DNA from: Knufia peltigerae
Taxonomy: Eukaryota; Ascomycota; Eurotiomycetes; Chaetothyriales; Trichomeriaceae
Reading direction: 5' to 3'
NCBI GenBank assembly: GCA_030247855.1
Contig: JAPDRN010000059.1
Location: forward strand, 144,752 to 208,751
Length of the DNA stretch: 64,000 bases
Of the stretch, positions 25,144 to 35,762 are shown piece after piece. Each line of letters opens with the position of its first letter. The first letter of the stretch is position 1. Position numbers and translations under genes: made by a program. The notes beneath the pieces are model-generated. The model was not told the DNA's origin and made no database searches. It was given only the letters and a program-made list of their open reading frames with translations.

Positions 25144-27117
25144 ATGTCGGACGCAGAAAGCAGTGGAGGAACGGGCAATAGACTTGCCAGAGTCACCATA
25201 ATACTGGCGGGTGTCGCCTCGCTCGTGGCCTCGTTGATATCTTTTCTGTATGTGGTTTCCTCGGTCGAACACGAGCAGTTCTAAGTGACATATAGGTCGA
25301 TATGGCTCCAGACAAAGAATTACAGGAAACCTCTGCTCCAACGATACGTAATAAGGATACTGCTTATGGTACCCATTTACGCAGCTGCATCGTGGAGTTC
25401 TATTGTGTCTTTGAAGGCGGCGTTCTATCTTGATCCTCTCCGCGATATATATGAAGCATTCACCATATACACCTTTCTTCAACTTCTGGTCAATTTCCTT
25501 GGAGGCGAACGCTCCCTGATCATTATGATGCACGGTAGACCACCTGTGTCTCATCCTTGGCCAATCAACCTTTACTGCTCCAAGGTTGATATCTCGGACC
25601 CGCACACCTTTCTCGCCATTAAGCGAGGCATTCTACAGTACACATGGTTGAAGCCAATTCTCAGCGTCCTCACCATCATCTTGAAGCTTACTGGTACGTA
25701 TCATGAGGGATACATCGCGTTAAACTCGGGATACTTGTGGATCGGAATTGCCTACAATGTCAGTGTCACTTTGAGCTTGTATTCCCTGGCGATGTTCTGG
25801 GTCTGCATGCACCAGGACCTGAAGCCTTTCCGGCCCATGCCGAAATTTCTCTGCATCAAACTTATCATTTTCGCCTCATACTGGCAAGGATTCTTTCTCT
25901 CGATTCTGCAGTTCTTGGGGGCCATCCCCAACGATGTTCCCGGCTACACATCAGACAATCTGGCAGCGGCGATTCAAGACGCATTGATATGCTTCGAGAT
26001 GCCCATTTTTGCTATCTCTCATTGGTACGCTTTTTCGTGGCACGACTATGCAGATGTAACAATCTCCGCAGCGAGGATGCCTGTCAAGTTTGCGCTTAGA
26101 GACGCATTTGGCCCGAGGGATCTGATTGAAGACACGAAAGAAACATTCCGTGGCAAGAAGTACGACTACCGAACTTTCGACTCTGGTGATAATGTCATCG
26201 CACATGAAGACTCTCACTCGCGGGTCGCCAGAATGATGGATGGCATGCGTTACGAAAGAGGCGGTAAAGCTAAATATTGGATTCCTAAACCACAGGCCCC
26301 GAGTGCGAGAACACCACTTCTTTCCGGAAACGGCTCCTCACGGCCTCCAGCGCCAGAAGCTCGTGGACATGCGCACGACTATCGAGCAGCGGAACCAGAC
26401 ATTGAGGTCGGCATGGATGCCGAAGATGAGCGACTTTACACCAATGCCAGAGCATTAGAGTTTGGTGATTGGAATGTAGGTTGTCCACCGCTAAGAACAT
26501 GTGTCGTTACTAATTCCCAAAAGTATCCTGTTATTACAGCTCACCAAGCTCGACGAGAAGACTGGCTCAGGCGCGACCCCGGCCTTCTGACGACTTCCAC
26601 CAACCGTAACCTCTTTCAACCGACGCGAGACAACCGAAACCGTCGCCGTAGTGAAATCCAGCATACGCTTCGAAAAGGAAAAAATAGGAGCACGTCACCA
26701 TCTCAACATTCATCCGATGGGCCCCCGCCACAAAGCGGAATAGAATCGAAGTTGAAACGTGACCTCTCACAATCGTCCGGTAGATCTGACCGGAGCCAGA
26801 TCGTTGATCTGATTGTCGAAGACACCGAGGCCGAAGAAGTAGAGCGCGTCCGTGCTAGAAAAGAAGGCGGTGATACTTGGAATCGAGGTCCGGCCAAGCG
26901 ATTTGTACGCACCTATAGCATTGACGAGGAACATCCTGAGGGCCAGGAAATCCGTGAAGGTTTTGACCCTAGCTCGGTGCCTGCCAAACACCCCCCTCCT
27001 GAACGCGCCGTCGAGGAGGAGGAGGAGGAGGAGGAGGCTCAAGATGATGAGCATCTTGAGAGTACTGGAAGATACGGCAGCCTTATCGAAGAGGATAATG
27101 TATGGGGCCGTTCATAG
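25144..27117 (+). CDS. DUF300/TMEM184 family membrane protein (Hfl1-like)
   Basis: Exons 25144-25247, 25296-26475 and 26524-27117 give 625 aa. The family (organic solute transporter Ost-alpha/TMEM184) has seven membrane spans. In fission yeast, Hfl1 of this family sits in the vacuolar membrane and binds lipidated Atg8. Visible spans include ARVTIILAGVASLVASLISFL at the start, VIRILLMVPIYAAASW, and IFASYWQGFFLSIL. The conserved FLGGERSLI, FLAIKRGILQYTWLKP and ICFEMPIFAISHWYAF blocks are present. The C-terminal ~350 residues are hydrophilic, Arg/Ser-rich and end with an eight-Glu run coded by (GAG)8 at 27013-27036. The second intron (26476-26523) is 48 bp, a multiple of three and stop-free, so the unspliced frame also stays open (641 aa). 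I favour splicing because it joins WN to YPVITAHQ and has a clear donor and a branch-like actaat. Confidence 0.9.
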
Positions 27118-28072
27118 TTCGCCGAACAGTTTCCATCTGATCAATTCCTCATACGACCTTGCTTATTCTGGCCAGTCTATGCAAGCTAGGTTTCTTAGAT
27201 CACTTCGATCCAGGGATGAGGCAGGGACACTTTTGGTCTCCATTGACTTGTCCCGGCGAGCATACTTTATTCTAGTATATTCTTGGTATATGAGAGCGTT
27301 CAAGCGGGAAACTCTGCTGCTGTTTCAAATCTTAGATATTTGCATTCTCGGTCTCAACGTGTTGCTCACGTCTTCCGGCGTGTTCGTCAAGTTCAACCAT
27401 CTTTGCTCAAAACGGATCCCACAATGTTCAGGACTTACTGTGCCCTTCATGGCCACCATGCCTGCTATCGCTCTTCGCATACCGACAGATTTCGTAGTAT
27501 ATTATTCTCGGTAATGTTCACGTACACTCTACCTTTGCCACTGTTATATGCCACAGCCTATCGAGACTCGTTATCCTCAACACAACTTCGCACAAGTGTC
27601 GCGTCCCTTCTTGTTGGTGATCGCAAGACGGCAGTTCCTGAATGATCCACGTGACAAGGCTGTTGGCCCCTTGAGGTCATTAGCAAAACAAGCAGAGCCG
27701 CAATCATCACCCACTGTAATTACGATCACTGGTAATCGTGTGCGCCTATGATTAATGGAAATTAAAAGAAAAGTCCGTCTTCCAGGCATCACTTATCGTG
27801 TCTCACCAGCATGATACCGAATGTGGAGCGTAGCAGAGGAAAAAAGTTGGCCGTCGGCAGTACCGTTGCCCGGCCAATGACTCCCCCAAAATAGTGACAT
27901 CCTCGACATCCAAGACCCACGGCCGCGTACTCGCATGAACAACTCGCCTCGTACCACATGCTGTCGTAACACGAGTGACTCGAGCACAGACAAGAGGAAC
28001 TTACCAACTTCTGATCCGTCCGCTTCAAGACTGTCACTGATATGAGAATACCTATACCTCGACGACACTTGC
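27118..28072. other. Intergenic spacer
   Basis: It lies between two + strand genes and is expected to hold the 3' UTR of the TMEM184-like gene and the promoter of the glucanase gene. I see no coding frame worth calling. Confidence 0.55.
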
Positions 28073-30277
28073 ATGCCGAAACCTCGCCGCGAGTCCACGG
28101 CGAGGGCCGACACACGCCCTGCATTCAACCGACCACCCAACTCCCGCCCAGCACCACCGAGAAATCGAGGCGATGACACAGACGATGATGCACCGCGCAC
28201 ACCGAAACGGACGCCGAAAGAGAAAGCCAAGTCCTCACCCAGACCGTCTCCGTCTCCGGAGAAGAAGCATCACCGTACGAGCGACCGACGCCGGGCTTCT
28301 GGCGGCGCTGCCGTGAGGAAAGAAAGGGACCGAGCAAAGTATAGCTCTGGGAACTCGACTAACAGCACCAGTCAACTCTTGAGCAGCAATGCACTGGCGA
28401 AATTGAACGCGCACAATGAGAAGGTCAAGTTTCAGGAGAAGTACGAGGAGCAGAAACGGAGGAAGAAAGAATACAAGAATCTGAAAGGGGCCGGAGCGCA
28501 GCATCAACGGCAACGACGGAAGAAGAATCGCAATGTCAGTGGTGCTATCCTGGAAGAAGGGAGAGCGGGCCAAAGGCACCAAAAAGTCACCAGGCGAGGA
28601 GGGGGCGCTGCCTATGAGAAGGAAGGCTACGAAGTTGCACACAAACACACACAGAAGCGGTCACGGAAAAAGTTCTGGTGGCTGTTGATCATTTTTGTGG
28701 TGTTGCTTGCGATCTTCATCCCTGTGGCGGTGGTTGTGAGCAACAACAATAAGAAGTCAAGTGGCTCTTCGAGTTCGTCGAGTTCGACGAGCACGTCAAA
28801 CTCGACCCCTGATCCGAGCAACAAGTGCGATGGGAGCTCGGTTCCGGCGAGTGCAAAGGGGACGTATACAGACATCTCAACCTGGCTGGACACCACGGAT
28901 TTCAATTGCACGTATACAGCTGAGACCGTGGGTGGTCTGTCGGTCATGGGGCTCTACTCTGACTGGGACGATTCGACGAAAGCGAATGATAACGTCCCCG
29001 CGCTGAACGAGCAATGGGATTACGGAAAGGTGCCGATACGTGGTGTCAACGTGGGCGGATGGCTGGACCTTGAGCCCTTCATCACACCCTCAATGTTCGA
29101 CTACCCTTCTTCAGCAGGTGTGGTGGATGAGTGGACTCTGTGTGACAAACTAGGCCCTTCGGCAGCGAAACGGACCATCGAGCAACATTATGCGACCTTC
29201 ATCACCAAACAAAGCTTCATCGACATCAAAAATGCGGGCCTGGATCATGTGCGGATACCCTATCCTTACTGGGCTGTCACGACATATCCCGGAGATCCGT
29301 ACGTGCCGCAGGTTGCGTGGCGCTACCTGCTCCGAGCGATTGAGTATGCTCGTCAGAATGGCCTACGGGTGAATCTTGACTTGCACGCAGTTCCTGGAAG
29401 CCAGAATGGTTGGGCACATTCTGGTCATCAAGGCTCTATCAACTGGATCATCGGGACGGACGGAGCAACAAATGCCCAGAGGTCGTTGGACATTCACAAC
29501 CAACTTTCGAAATTCTTTGCTCAAGACCGTTACAAGAATGTACTCACGATCTATGGACTGGTGAACGAACCGAAGATGCTAGTGATCCCGCCTGACCAGG
29601 TGCTTGATTGGAACAAGCAGGCCATCAAAATCATTCGAGACAATGGCATTACTCAGCATATCGTGTTTGGCGATGGGTTCCTCAGCTTGACGGATTGGGA
29701 CGACATGTTCCATGGCGTTGACAACAAACTTGTGATGGACACACATCAATATCAGATTTTCAACACTGGTCAGCTCAAACTCAAACATCAAGACAAAATC
29801 AACCTGGCTTGTTCGGGCTGGACCGGGTTGATGGTGGCCGCCAACAATCCCAGCACTGGTTGGGGACCGATCCTTGATGGAGAGTGGTCACAAGCAGACA
29901 CGGATTGTGCGCAGTATCTGAACGATGTCGGTGTTGGCTCAAGATGGACCGGCACTCTCAATACAGGAGACTCGCAGACGGCGGTCTTGACACCAACCTG
30001 TCCCGAGCCACCGTGCTCGTGCGCCCAGGCCAATGCTGATCCCAAGACCTATACCGACTCGTACAAGCAGTTCTTGCAGATGTATGCCGAAGCCCAGATG
30101 CACAGTTTTGAGCAAGCATGGGGCTGGTTCTACTGGACTTGGAAGACTGAGAGTGCGGTGCAGTGGAGCTGGGAATTGGGTCTCAAGGCGGGTATATTGC
30201 CGTCAAAGGCATACTCACCCTCTTTCAAATGTGACTCGGACGTCCCTGACTTCAGCGACTTGTCCGAAAGTTATTGA
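28073..30277 (+). CDS. Membrane-anchored GH5 exo-1,3-beta-glucanase
   Basis: A single exon of 734 aa. It has the layout of fungal ExgD-type type II membrane glucan 1,3-beta-glucosidases. Residues 1-200 are a basic, Arg/Lys/Ser-rich cytoplasmic tail. Residues about 201-224 (FWWLLIIFVVLLAIFIPVAV) form one signal anchor. A Ser-rich stalk precedes an extracellular GH5 domain. Catalytic landmarks are RGVNVGGWLDLEPFITPSMF, HVRIPYPYWAV, NLDLHAVPGSQNGW, the acid/base Glu499 in LVNEP, DTHQYQIF, and the nucleophile Glu604 in DGEWSQ. Such enzymes trim or remodel beta-1,3-glucan in the cell wall. Both catalytic glutamates are present, so activity is expected. The ATG at 28073 opens the frame; the basic tail looks real because it leads directly into the anchor. 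Confidence 0.93.
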   Translation: MPKPRRESTARADTRPAFNRPPNSRPAPPRNRGDDTDDDAPRTPKRTPKEKAKSSPRPSPSPEKKHHRTSDRRRASGGAAVRKERDRAKYSSGNSTNSTSQLLSSNALAKLNAHNEKVKFQEKYEEQKRRKKEYKNLKGAGAQHQRQRRKKNRNVSGAILEEGRAGQRHQKVTRRGGGAAYEKEGYEVAHKHTQKRSRKKFWWLLIIFVVLLAIFIPVAVVVSNNNKKSSGSSSSSSSTSTSNSTPDPSNKCDGSSVPASAKGTYTDISTWLDTTDFNCTYTAETVGGLSVMGLYSDWDDSTKANDNVPALNEQWDYGKVPIRGVNVGGWLDLEPFITPSMFDYPSSAGVVDEWTLCDKLGPSAAKRTIEQHYATFITKQSFIDIKNAGLDHVRIPYPYWAVTTYPGDPYVPQVAWRYLLRAIEYARQNGLRVNLDLHAVPGSQNGWAHSGHQGSINWIIGTDGATNAQRSLDIHNQLSKFFAQDRYKNVLTIYGLVNEPKMLVIPPDQVLDWNKQAIKIIRDNGITQHIVFGDGFLSLTDWDDMFHGVDNKLVMDTHQYQIFNTGQLKLKHQDKINLACSGWTGLMVAANNPSTGWGPILDGEWSQADTDCAQYLNDVGVGSRWTGTLNTGDSQTAVLTPTCPEPPCSCAQANADPKTYTDSYKQFLQMYAEAQMHSFEQAWGWFYWTWKTESAVQWSWELGLKAGILPSKAYSPSFKCDSDVPDFSDLSESY

Positions 30278-30961
30278 GATTATGTGAGAGTACGATGCAT
30301 CTTTGCTGGAGTTTTCGGATCAATGGGTAATGAACAGCATTGAGCGAGGTGTGAGCCAGTGCGAAATGAAGGATTGGATCATATGCGATACACGAATGAA
30401 CATACATTGAAGCGCTGTAGCCCCGTTTCATATCACCTTCTGCATTGCCTTCTGAGACACGTCGCTGCCCGTGAATTGGATATAAGACGCGTAGGTAATC
30501 GTGATTCGCTCCTGCTTCAATGAGCGTGTATATACCTTCCTGGAGGATGATCTCGTAGCAGCCATCTCAACTCATAAAAGAGCATCGATCTCCCAGTCAA
30601 GATACTCCCTTGTTCACCACGATGCTTTGCTTCTCTCACATCGACACATACCCCTTCTCCCAGGTGCCATCTCTTGATTCAGCAGATAGTCACCGCCCGG
30701 ACACGTCAGCAAGCAGGACACTTCACTACCCTACGTGGTGAAGCGCCGAAGTCACGTCACATTCGCGGTCCTCATTCACTGCAGAAGATAAACAACAACA
30801 CCATGCGCGGGTATATAACCCCCCCTTCGACACCTTTTTCATGTCTCGCCAGGTCATCGCAACAACAAGACTTACTCAAGAAGAAGAGTGTGATAACAGT
30901 AGCTCCAGTGATAGGAAGTCACAAATCACCACTTTGATCCAAGGGCTCGTCACCGCCAAGA
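30278..30961. other. Intergenic spacer with promoter of the 738-aa gene
   Basis: It contains the glucanase 3' region and, near its right end, a TATA-like element (separate entry). I see no gene. Confidence 0.55.
30812..30818 (+). promoter_or_regulatory. Candidate TATA box
   Basis: The sequence tatataa lies 144 bp before the ATG at 30962 and is followed by a C-run. Position and strand suit a core promoter of the 738-aa gene. This is a sequence match only. Confidence 0.4.
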
Positions 30962-33178
30962 ATGGCCTTTCCTTCTGGTCCTCCTGCCACCCGGGATGAT
31001 GGTGGAGAGAATCGCGAAGTCAATGACCGTCCGGAACCAGTCATCAAAGTCGAGGAGTTCCCTACAGATACATCTCGGGCTGGTCCAGACATGCGCATAC
31101 ATTCCAACAACAACGGCTGCGAAGCCAGAGCGGGTCTGGCTCAGCAGACTCTTCACCTTCTCCCAGCAAATCATCTTTCCGGACATCGCCCCCAGTCACA
31201 GATGCTCAGTCATCAGGATCGACAACGTAAAGCGGAAAAACGAAACCAGGAAAACCTACCTCCATCTCAATCACAGCAAGGTCATCCGGTTCAGAACCGA
31301 TCACTGGAACCACGTCATGACTCAAATCCTTCAACATATCATCTTTATGGAATCCAAGCAGCATCAGGACGGCTTGAAAGAAACAATGATCAGCTTCAAT
31401 TGTCCGATCGTTCTGGAATGATGGATGTCATGACGAATGCTGCTCAAAGCATGAACACTGGACTCCGACCTGGATTTCTGAGCTCGCACCCAAGTCACGA
31501 CCATGCCGCAGCCCAGCCAGTCCAAACAATCGACACGACTAGGCAACCTGACCGGTTTCGCAGTGAAGAAGTAAAACGCTCGATCTTCAGCTTCGCAGAA
31601 AACATGAAAGTCAAGTACCGGAAACGACACCCGATGGCTTTCGACGATGCTCAGATTTATGCAAATATTGTTGTGGTACTTGCTTGGATGCAACAATATC
31701 CGGGAATTGAGTTTTTGAACCAGTATGCTTTCAGCAAGGCGGCTGAGGTTGCATGGAAAAGTAGGCTGCCCTTTGGTCTCAGCATGAAGTTCTCGACAAT
31801 TGCAACAAGAAGAGATCCGGCATTCCTGGATGAGCAGCAGTCTCGACTAGATGGAATTGATGCTCAAATCGAGGATCAAATCAAATCGACCAAACCCGAG
31901 TCGACAGCTTCGCAGTCCAATATTGTCGCCAAGTACCACAGTAGTCTCCGCGTGTACTACTCCGGGATTCAGGCTAAGCAAGGCTACCCTCTCATTCCCT
32001 ATCGAGCACTCCAGTCTGCTGCAGAATCCACCACTCAATGCAGAGGCATGGGCCGCCCTGAAGGATTCTTTGAAGCATTGGAGTATAACGCTGCAAATTT
32101 GGGAGGTCATCAAAGTGATTATCAGACTGGGTGCCCAGGTCATGTTGACACAATTTTGTCCAATAATCAGAGCTTTGTCCGCAGCATTGGTGGTCCTACT
32201 ACTCAAACTCCAGAATTGCATATTGTCCATCATGATGAGAATCGTGCAGTCGAAACCGATACTCGAGGTATCTCTTGTCAACATATCCAGAGAGATCTCT
32301 TAGAAATTTATAGAGCCAGTCACACCCAGAATCATGCTGTGGAACTTCCCAAACGGCTCGATCGACCCTCTGTGGGCAGCGAGCAGTTCGTGGGTGCTTC
32401 TCCAGCTGAAACAGATGTGACAGAGTTTCCAGGTTTATTCTCAGAAGAGTTCCAACCAGGTCCGAAGATAGTCAATGTCTTGGGTATTTTCGCAAAGGTC
32501 CAAGTCCTGCCCGCTAATTTTCGGCGAGTCCTGAGTTCCAATATCGTCAAGAAGGTACTCTTTCTCGCATTGCATGGTATGCCGTCGGCAGCAATTGCGC
32601 ACGAGGTCCAAGGTGAATTCCCGAAACCAGCCCTCTTGCGAGTGAGTCAACGCATCGAGAAAATTGGAACTGCAATCGACCACTATCTCCTCCGAATAGT
32701 GGCAGAGGTGGAGCGAGAAGGAGAAGCGGACGATTTTATCTGCAAATTGCTGAGCCATGCGACTTCAAACGATTGGTTACCACGGTCCCTTCACAATGCA
32801 ATCGAATATATTTACTCTGAAACGATAGAAGGCACACTTACTGGGCTGGAGGAACGAATTGAAGCGGCAAAGGCTAGGACTGCCCTGCGAAAATGGCGGT
32901 GCAACAACAACGGTGCTGACCCAAATCCGTCTGCAATCCGTAAGAGATCCAGCGGCCATGGCTCTTCACCGAATGCAAAGAGAAGAAAGAGCGCCGTGCT
33001 TGCATATCGAGGATTGCAGAGAGAGAGACAGGACTATCAGCATCTTGTCGAACTCGGATATCGTGAGGGTGATGACGACCACGAGAAGGCTGTCATGCTT
33101 GAGTGGTTGGAAAGTATTAAGCAGAAGAAGAGATTGCCGAGTCTCCTAGAGGTAGCCGATCTCATTAGAGGCGAGTAA
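30962..33178 (+). CDS. Unrecognised 738-aa protein, possibly nuclear
   Basis: A single open frame of 738 codons that I cannot place in a family. Residues 1-200 are polar and low-complexity (Gln, His, Ser, Asn-rich) and look disordered. A more ordered block starts near residue 205 with FSFAENMKVKYRKRHPMAF, then NIVVVLAWMQQYPGIEFLNQYAF and a Trp/Phe-rich stretch. A second ordered block at about 500-640 includes IVNVLGIFAKVQVLP, VKKVLFLALHGMPSAAIAHEV and a charged helix-like segment. A basic cluster NAKRRKS near residue 672 could be a nuclear localisation signal. The C-terminus is acidic and ends LLEVADLIRGE. No catalytic or DNA-binding signature is visible. The long frame, the upstream TATA-like box and the polar-to-ordered layout support a real gene. 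Confidence 0.72.
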   Translation: MAFPSGPPATRDDGGENREVNDRPEPVIKVEEFPTDTSRAGPDMRIHSNNNGCEARAGLAQQTLHLLPANHLSGHRPQSQMLSHQDRQRKAEKRNQENLPPSQSQQGHPVQNRSLEPRHDSNPSTYHLYGIQAASGRLERNNDQLQLSDRSGMMDVMTNAAQSMNTGLRPGFLSSHPSHDHAAAQPVQTIDTTRQPDRFRSEEVKRSIFSFAENMKVKYRKRHPMAFDDAQIYANIVVVLAWMQQYPGIEFLNQYAFSKAAEVAWKSRLPFGLSMKFSTIATRRDPAFLDEQQSRLDGIDAQIEDQIKSTKPESTASQSNIVAKYHSSLRVYYSGIQAKQGYPLIPYRALQSAAESTTQCRGMGRPEGFFEALEYNAANLGGHQSDYQTGCPGHVDTILSNNQSFVRSIGGPTTQTPELHIVHHDENRAVETDTRGISCQHIQRDLLEIYRASHTQNHAVELPKRLDRPSVGSEQFVGASPAETDVTEFPGLFSEEFQPGPKIVNVLGIFAKVQVLPANFRRVLSSNIVKKVLFLALHGMPSAAIAHEVQGEFPKPALLRVSQRIEKIGTAIDHYLLRIVAEVEREGEADDFICKLLSHATSNDWLPRSLHNAIEYIYSETIEGTLTGLEERIEAAKARTALRKWRCNNNGADPNPSAIRKRSSGHGSSPNAKRRKSAVLAYRGLQRERQDYQHLVELGYREGDDDHEKAVMLEWLESIKQKKRLPSLLEVADLIRGE

Positions 33179-33661
33179 GTCGAGCTCGACAGTCGAGTGA
33201 GATGACTCTAAAGTTGGTGAGAGGTATTGAAAGCTTTAGCTAGCGCGAAGAGGTTGGTTTTCATTTAGGTGATACATTGTTGAGCGGTAGGGGGCTCATT
33301 CACACGTTTCTTGGCGGTGATGATGTACTGTACGATGAAAAAATCAATGGCAATTATATCCAAATGCTGATGATGAATATTTGGTATCATTGAGAGAAGT
33401 TTTAGAAACTAAGCTTCACAGAATGAATGGATGTGCATACGAAGTTCACAGTGAATAATGCCTGGATGGAGTTATTCATGCCGCTTTAAGACAAGTCAGA
33501 CATCAAGCAGCTGCCACTGTACGGCGCACTTCGTATTCATTATCGATGTGCCTTGTTGGTTCATAGAAATAAAACTTGACTTTTGCTTCTATGTTCGTCT
33601 GTGGGGTTTCTTGTGTTTCAGGTTGTAAGTCCACAAGCCTTTGACAAGGTGTCTAGACAAG
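33179..33661. other. Intergenic spacer
   Basis: It lies between the 738-aa gene and ATG12, both on +, and should hold a 3' UTR and the ATG12 promoter. I see nothing else in it. Confidence 0.55.
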
Positions 33662-34581
33662 ATGGAATCACCATCACTGCCTAGACGGTCATCCCGCACG
33701 ACAGCCTCTCAGGACAAACAAGCTCGACAAGAACTACAAGGTGATGTCAACATGGACCTGGAGAGGGCAAACCGCGTCGAGCAGGCTAATGTCCCTGAGG
33801 GGGACGGCGTTGGTGTTGGTGTTGGCGTTGGTGTCCGAGGCAGAGTATCAGCAGCAACAACAAAAAGAGCAAAGAGGCAACAAGATGGTGATGACGATGA
33901 CGATGAAGGAGCTGACAATGACGGTGATGACGGTGATGATGACGACGACGACGAAGACGACGAAGACGAAGAAAAGGGAGATTTACCAATGAGTATGACT
34001 GCCAGTGTGATATTGACAAATCTACCAAAAGATGCCAGTGAGGCTTTGAAGGAGGTTGAGGAATTGGATGACAAAAAGAGTATGTCGGGTCTACCTTTTC
34101 TTTTCCCCCTTTAATCCCAGGTCACATATCTTGATCAACTTCATGTGTACACTCTATCTACTCAGGTGTACTTCTGTGTAAGTACTCTTGTTGAGTTCTT
34201 TCTGGCTGACTCTCTTTTCTTACAATTAGTATCAATTCGATTTCAACCGTTGGGTTCGGCACCGATATTGAAACAACGAGTGTTCAAAATCAGCGCATCC
34301 TCAAAATTCAGTGTCGTCTTGAACTTTTTGAGGAAAAAGATCGGTGCGAAACCTGGAGATGGATTGTTCCTGTACGTCAACAGCGTCTTCGCTCCGGGTT
34401 TGGACGAGAGTGTAGGGAACTTGTTTCGGGTTCGTTCTTATTCCATTTTTTCCCCTTTACCAGAACGAGAGGAAAGCTCAAAGAGAAGAGAAAGAAAATC
34501 TGTGCTGACTTGACCTTTTAGTGTTTCAAAACAGACGATCAGTTGATTGTTAGCTATTCTACCACGCCCGCTTTTGGATGA
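33662..34581 (+). CDS. ATG12: Autophagy ubiquitin-like protein Atg12
   Basis: Three exons, 33662-34079, 34230-34429 and 34522-34581, give 225 aa. Atg12 is conjugated through its C-terminal Gly to Atg5 by Atg7 (E1) and Atg10 (E2); Atg12-Atg5-Atg16 then promotes Atg8 lipidation. The ubiquitin-like fold is clear: [59 protein letters not shown]. The last residues are [12 protein letters not shown], ending in the required Gly225. The N-terminal ~135 residues are a family-typical variable tail, here with a Gly-Val repeat and a long Asp/Glu run. The ATG at 33662 is the first in frame after an upstream TTG-initiated extension, which I reject. The gene is tail to tail with panB, leaving 167 bp. Confidence 0.95.
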
Positions 34582-34748
34582 CGAGTCAGAAATTCTGAGA
34601 GTACGGTACGTCAAACGCAACGAACAATAAATTAAGTCGTACGCTATGAAAATCCACGGGAATCTTTTCTTCATCGCCAGAAACTCCCCCTAAAGTCACG
34701 CACTCTCTCCTATAGGAGATTAACATTGCCATCAAGAACAACAAAATC

Positions 34749-35762
34749 TCAACAGGACTCGTTTCCCTTCAATGCCGCTTTGAAGGCCTCAGTCACTTTG
34801 GCGTCGCTCTTGTACACATACGGTGCGGTAGGATAGCTTCGATCGATGACCTCGTCTTTATATTGCCGGATCGCGGCCACACCAGCGTCCCATACGGAAC
34901 CGTACCTCTTCACGAATTTCGGCATGAACGAGTCAGGAGGTCGAACACCCAACATATCGATCTGGACCAGGACTTGGCCGCTCGTCTTGTTTCCAGCACC
35001 GATACCGATGGTCGGAATGACCAAGGCATTGGTTACTTCCTCTGCAACATCGGGGGGTACACATTCAAGGACCAGCATGAACGCACCAGCATCTTGAACG
35101 GCTTTTGCGTCTTCATACAAAGCCATGGCTTTGCCTGGGGTGTTCCCTTGAACTCGGAACCCGCCTAGGGCGTGCTGTCGTTGCGGTGTCAAACCGATAT
35201 GTGCACACACGGAAATTCCAGCCGTGGTTATCTTTTTGATCTGAGGGGCCATCTCGGCACCGCCTTCCAACTTGACACTCTGCATTCGACCTTCTTTGAC
35301 CATGCGAATGGCGCTGGCGAGGGCTTGCTCGGGGCTGATTTCGTAGGAGCCCATGGGAAGATCACCGACGGTGAAGGATCGGTTGACGGCTCGGCTGACG
35401 GCTCGGGCAGACATGATCATTTCGTCGAGTGTGATTTCGGACGTGTCTGGCATGCCGAGGGACACCATGGCCAGGGAGTCACCCACCAGCACCATGTCCA
35501 TGCCGGCTTCTTGTGCCATGAGGGCCGAGGGGAAATTATGGGCGGTGAGCATCGTGATTGGAGACTTGTCGGCGTACATTTTCTGTAGAGTCTGAATGGT
35601 GACCGGCTTCTGTCCTCTTGCGAGTAGAGCGGGAGAGGAAGGGGCATGTGAGCTCCATCTAGTCTGTTGCCGTGTGCAGGCTGCTTGCGAGGTCACTGTT
35701 CTGTAACGAGGCCGTGTGAAGAAGGTCTGGTAAGACCTGCGTGCGCAGGTTACCGAAGCCAT
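34749..35762 (-). CDS. panB: Ketopantoate hydroxymethyltransferase (PanB), mitochondrial
   Basis: A single exon of 337 aa. The enzyme transfers the one-carbon unit of 5,10-methylene-tetrahydrofolate to 2-oxoisovalerate to make ketopantoate, the first step to pantothenate and CoA. The TIM-barrel signatures are intact: VLVGDSLAMV (93-100), TVGDLPMGSY (121-130), VKLEGG (163-168), and VLECVP with Glu213, which aligns with the catalytic base of bacterial PanB. Asp95, Asp124 and Glu166 match the metal-binding acidic residues of the family. The first ~45 residues are rich in Arg, Thr and Ser with almost no acidic residues, which suits a mitochondrial presequence. The ATG at 35762 is the first in frame. 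No key residue is missing. Confidence 0.96.
   Translation of the reverse strand: MASVTCARRSYQTFFTRPRYRTVTSQAACTRQQTRWSSHAPSSPALLARGQKPVTIQTLQKMYADKSPITMLTAHNFPSALMAQEAGMDMVLVGDSLAMVSLGMPDTSEITLDEMIMSARAVSRAVNRSFTVGDLPMGSYEISPEQALASAIRMVKEGRMQSVKLEGGAEMAPQIKKITTAGISVCAHIGLTPQRQHALGGFRVQGNTPGKAMALYEDAKAVQDAGAFMLVLECVPPDVAEEVTNALVIPTIGIGAGNKTSGQVLVQIDMLGVRPPDSFMPKFVKRYGSVWDAGVAAIRQYKDEVIDRSYPTAPYVYKSDAKVTEAFKAALKGNESC

Noticed and set aside
33641..33661. Upstream seven-codon extension of ATG12
   Set aside because: It begins at TTG, not ATG; the ATG at 33662 is the sensible start.
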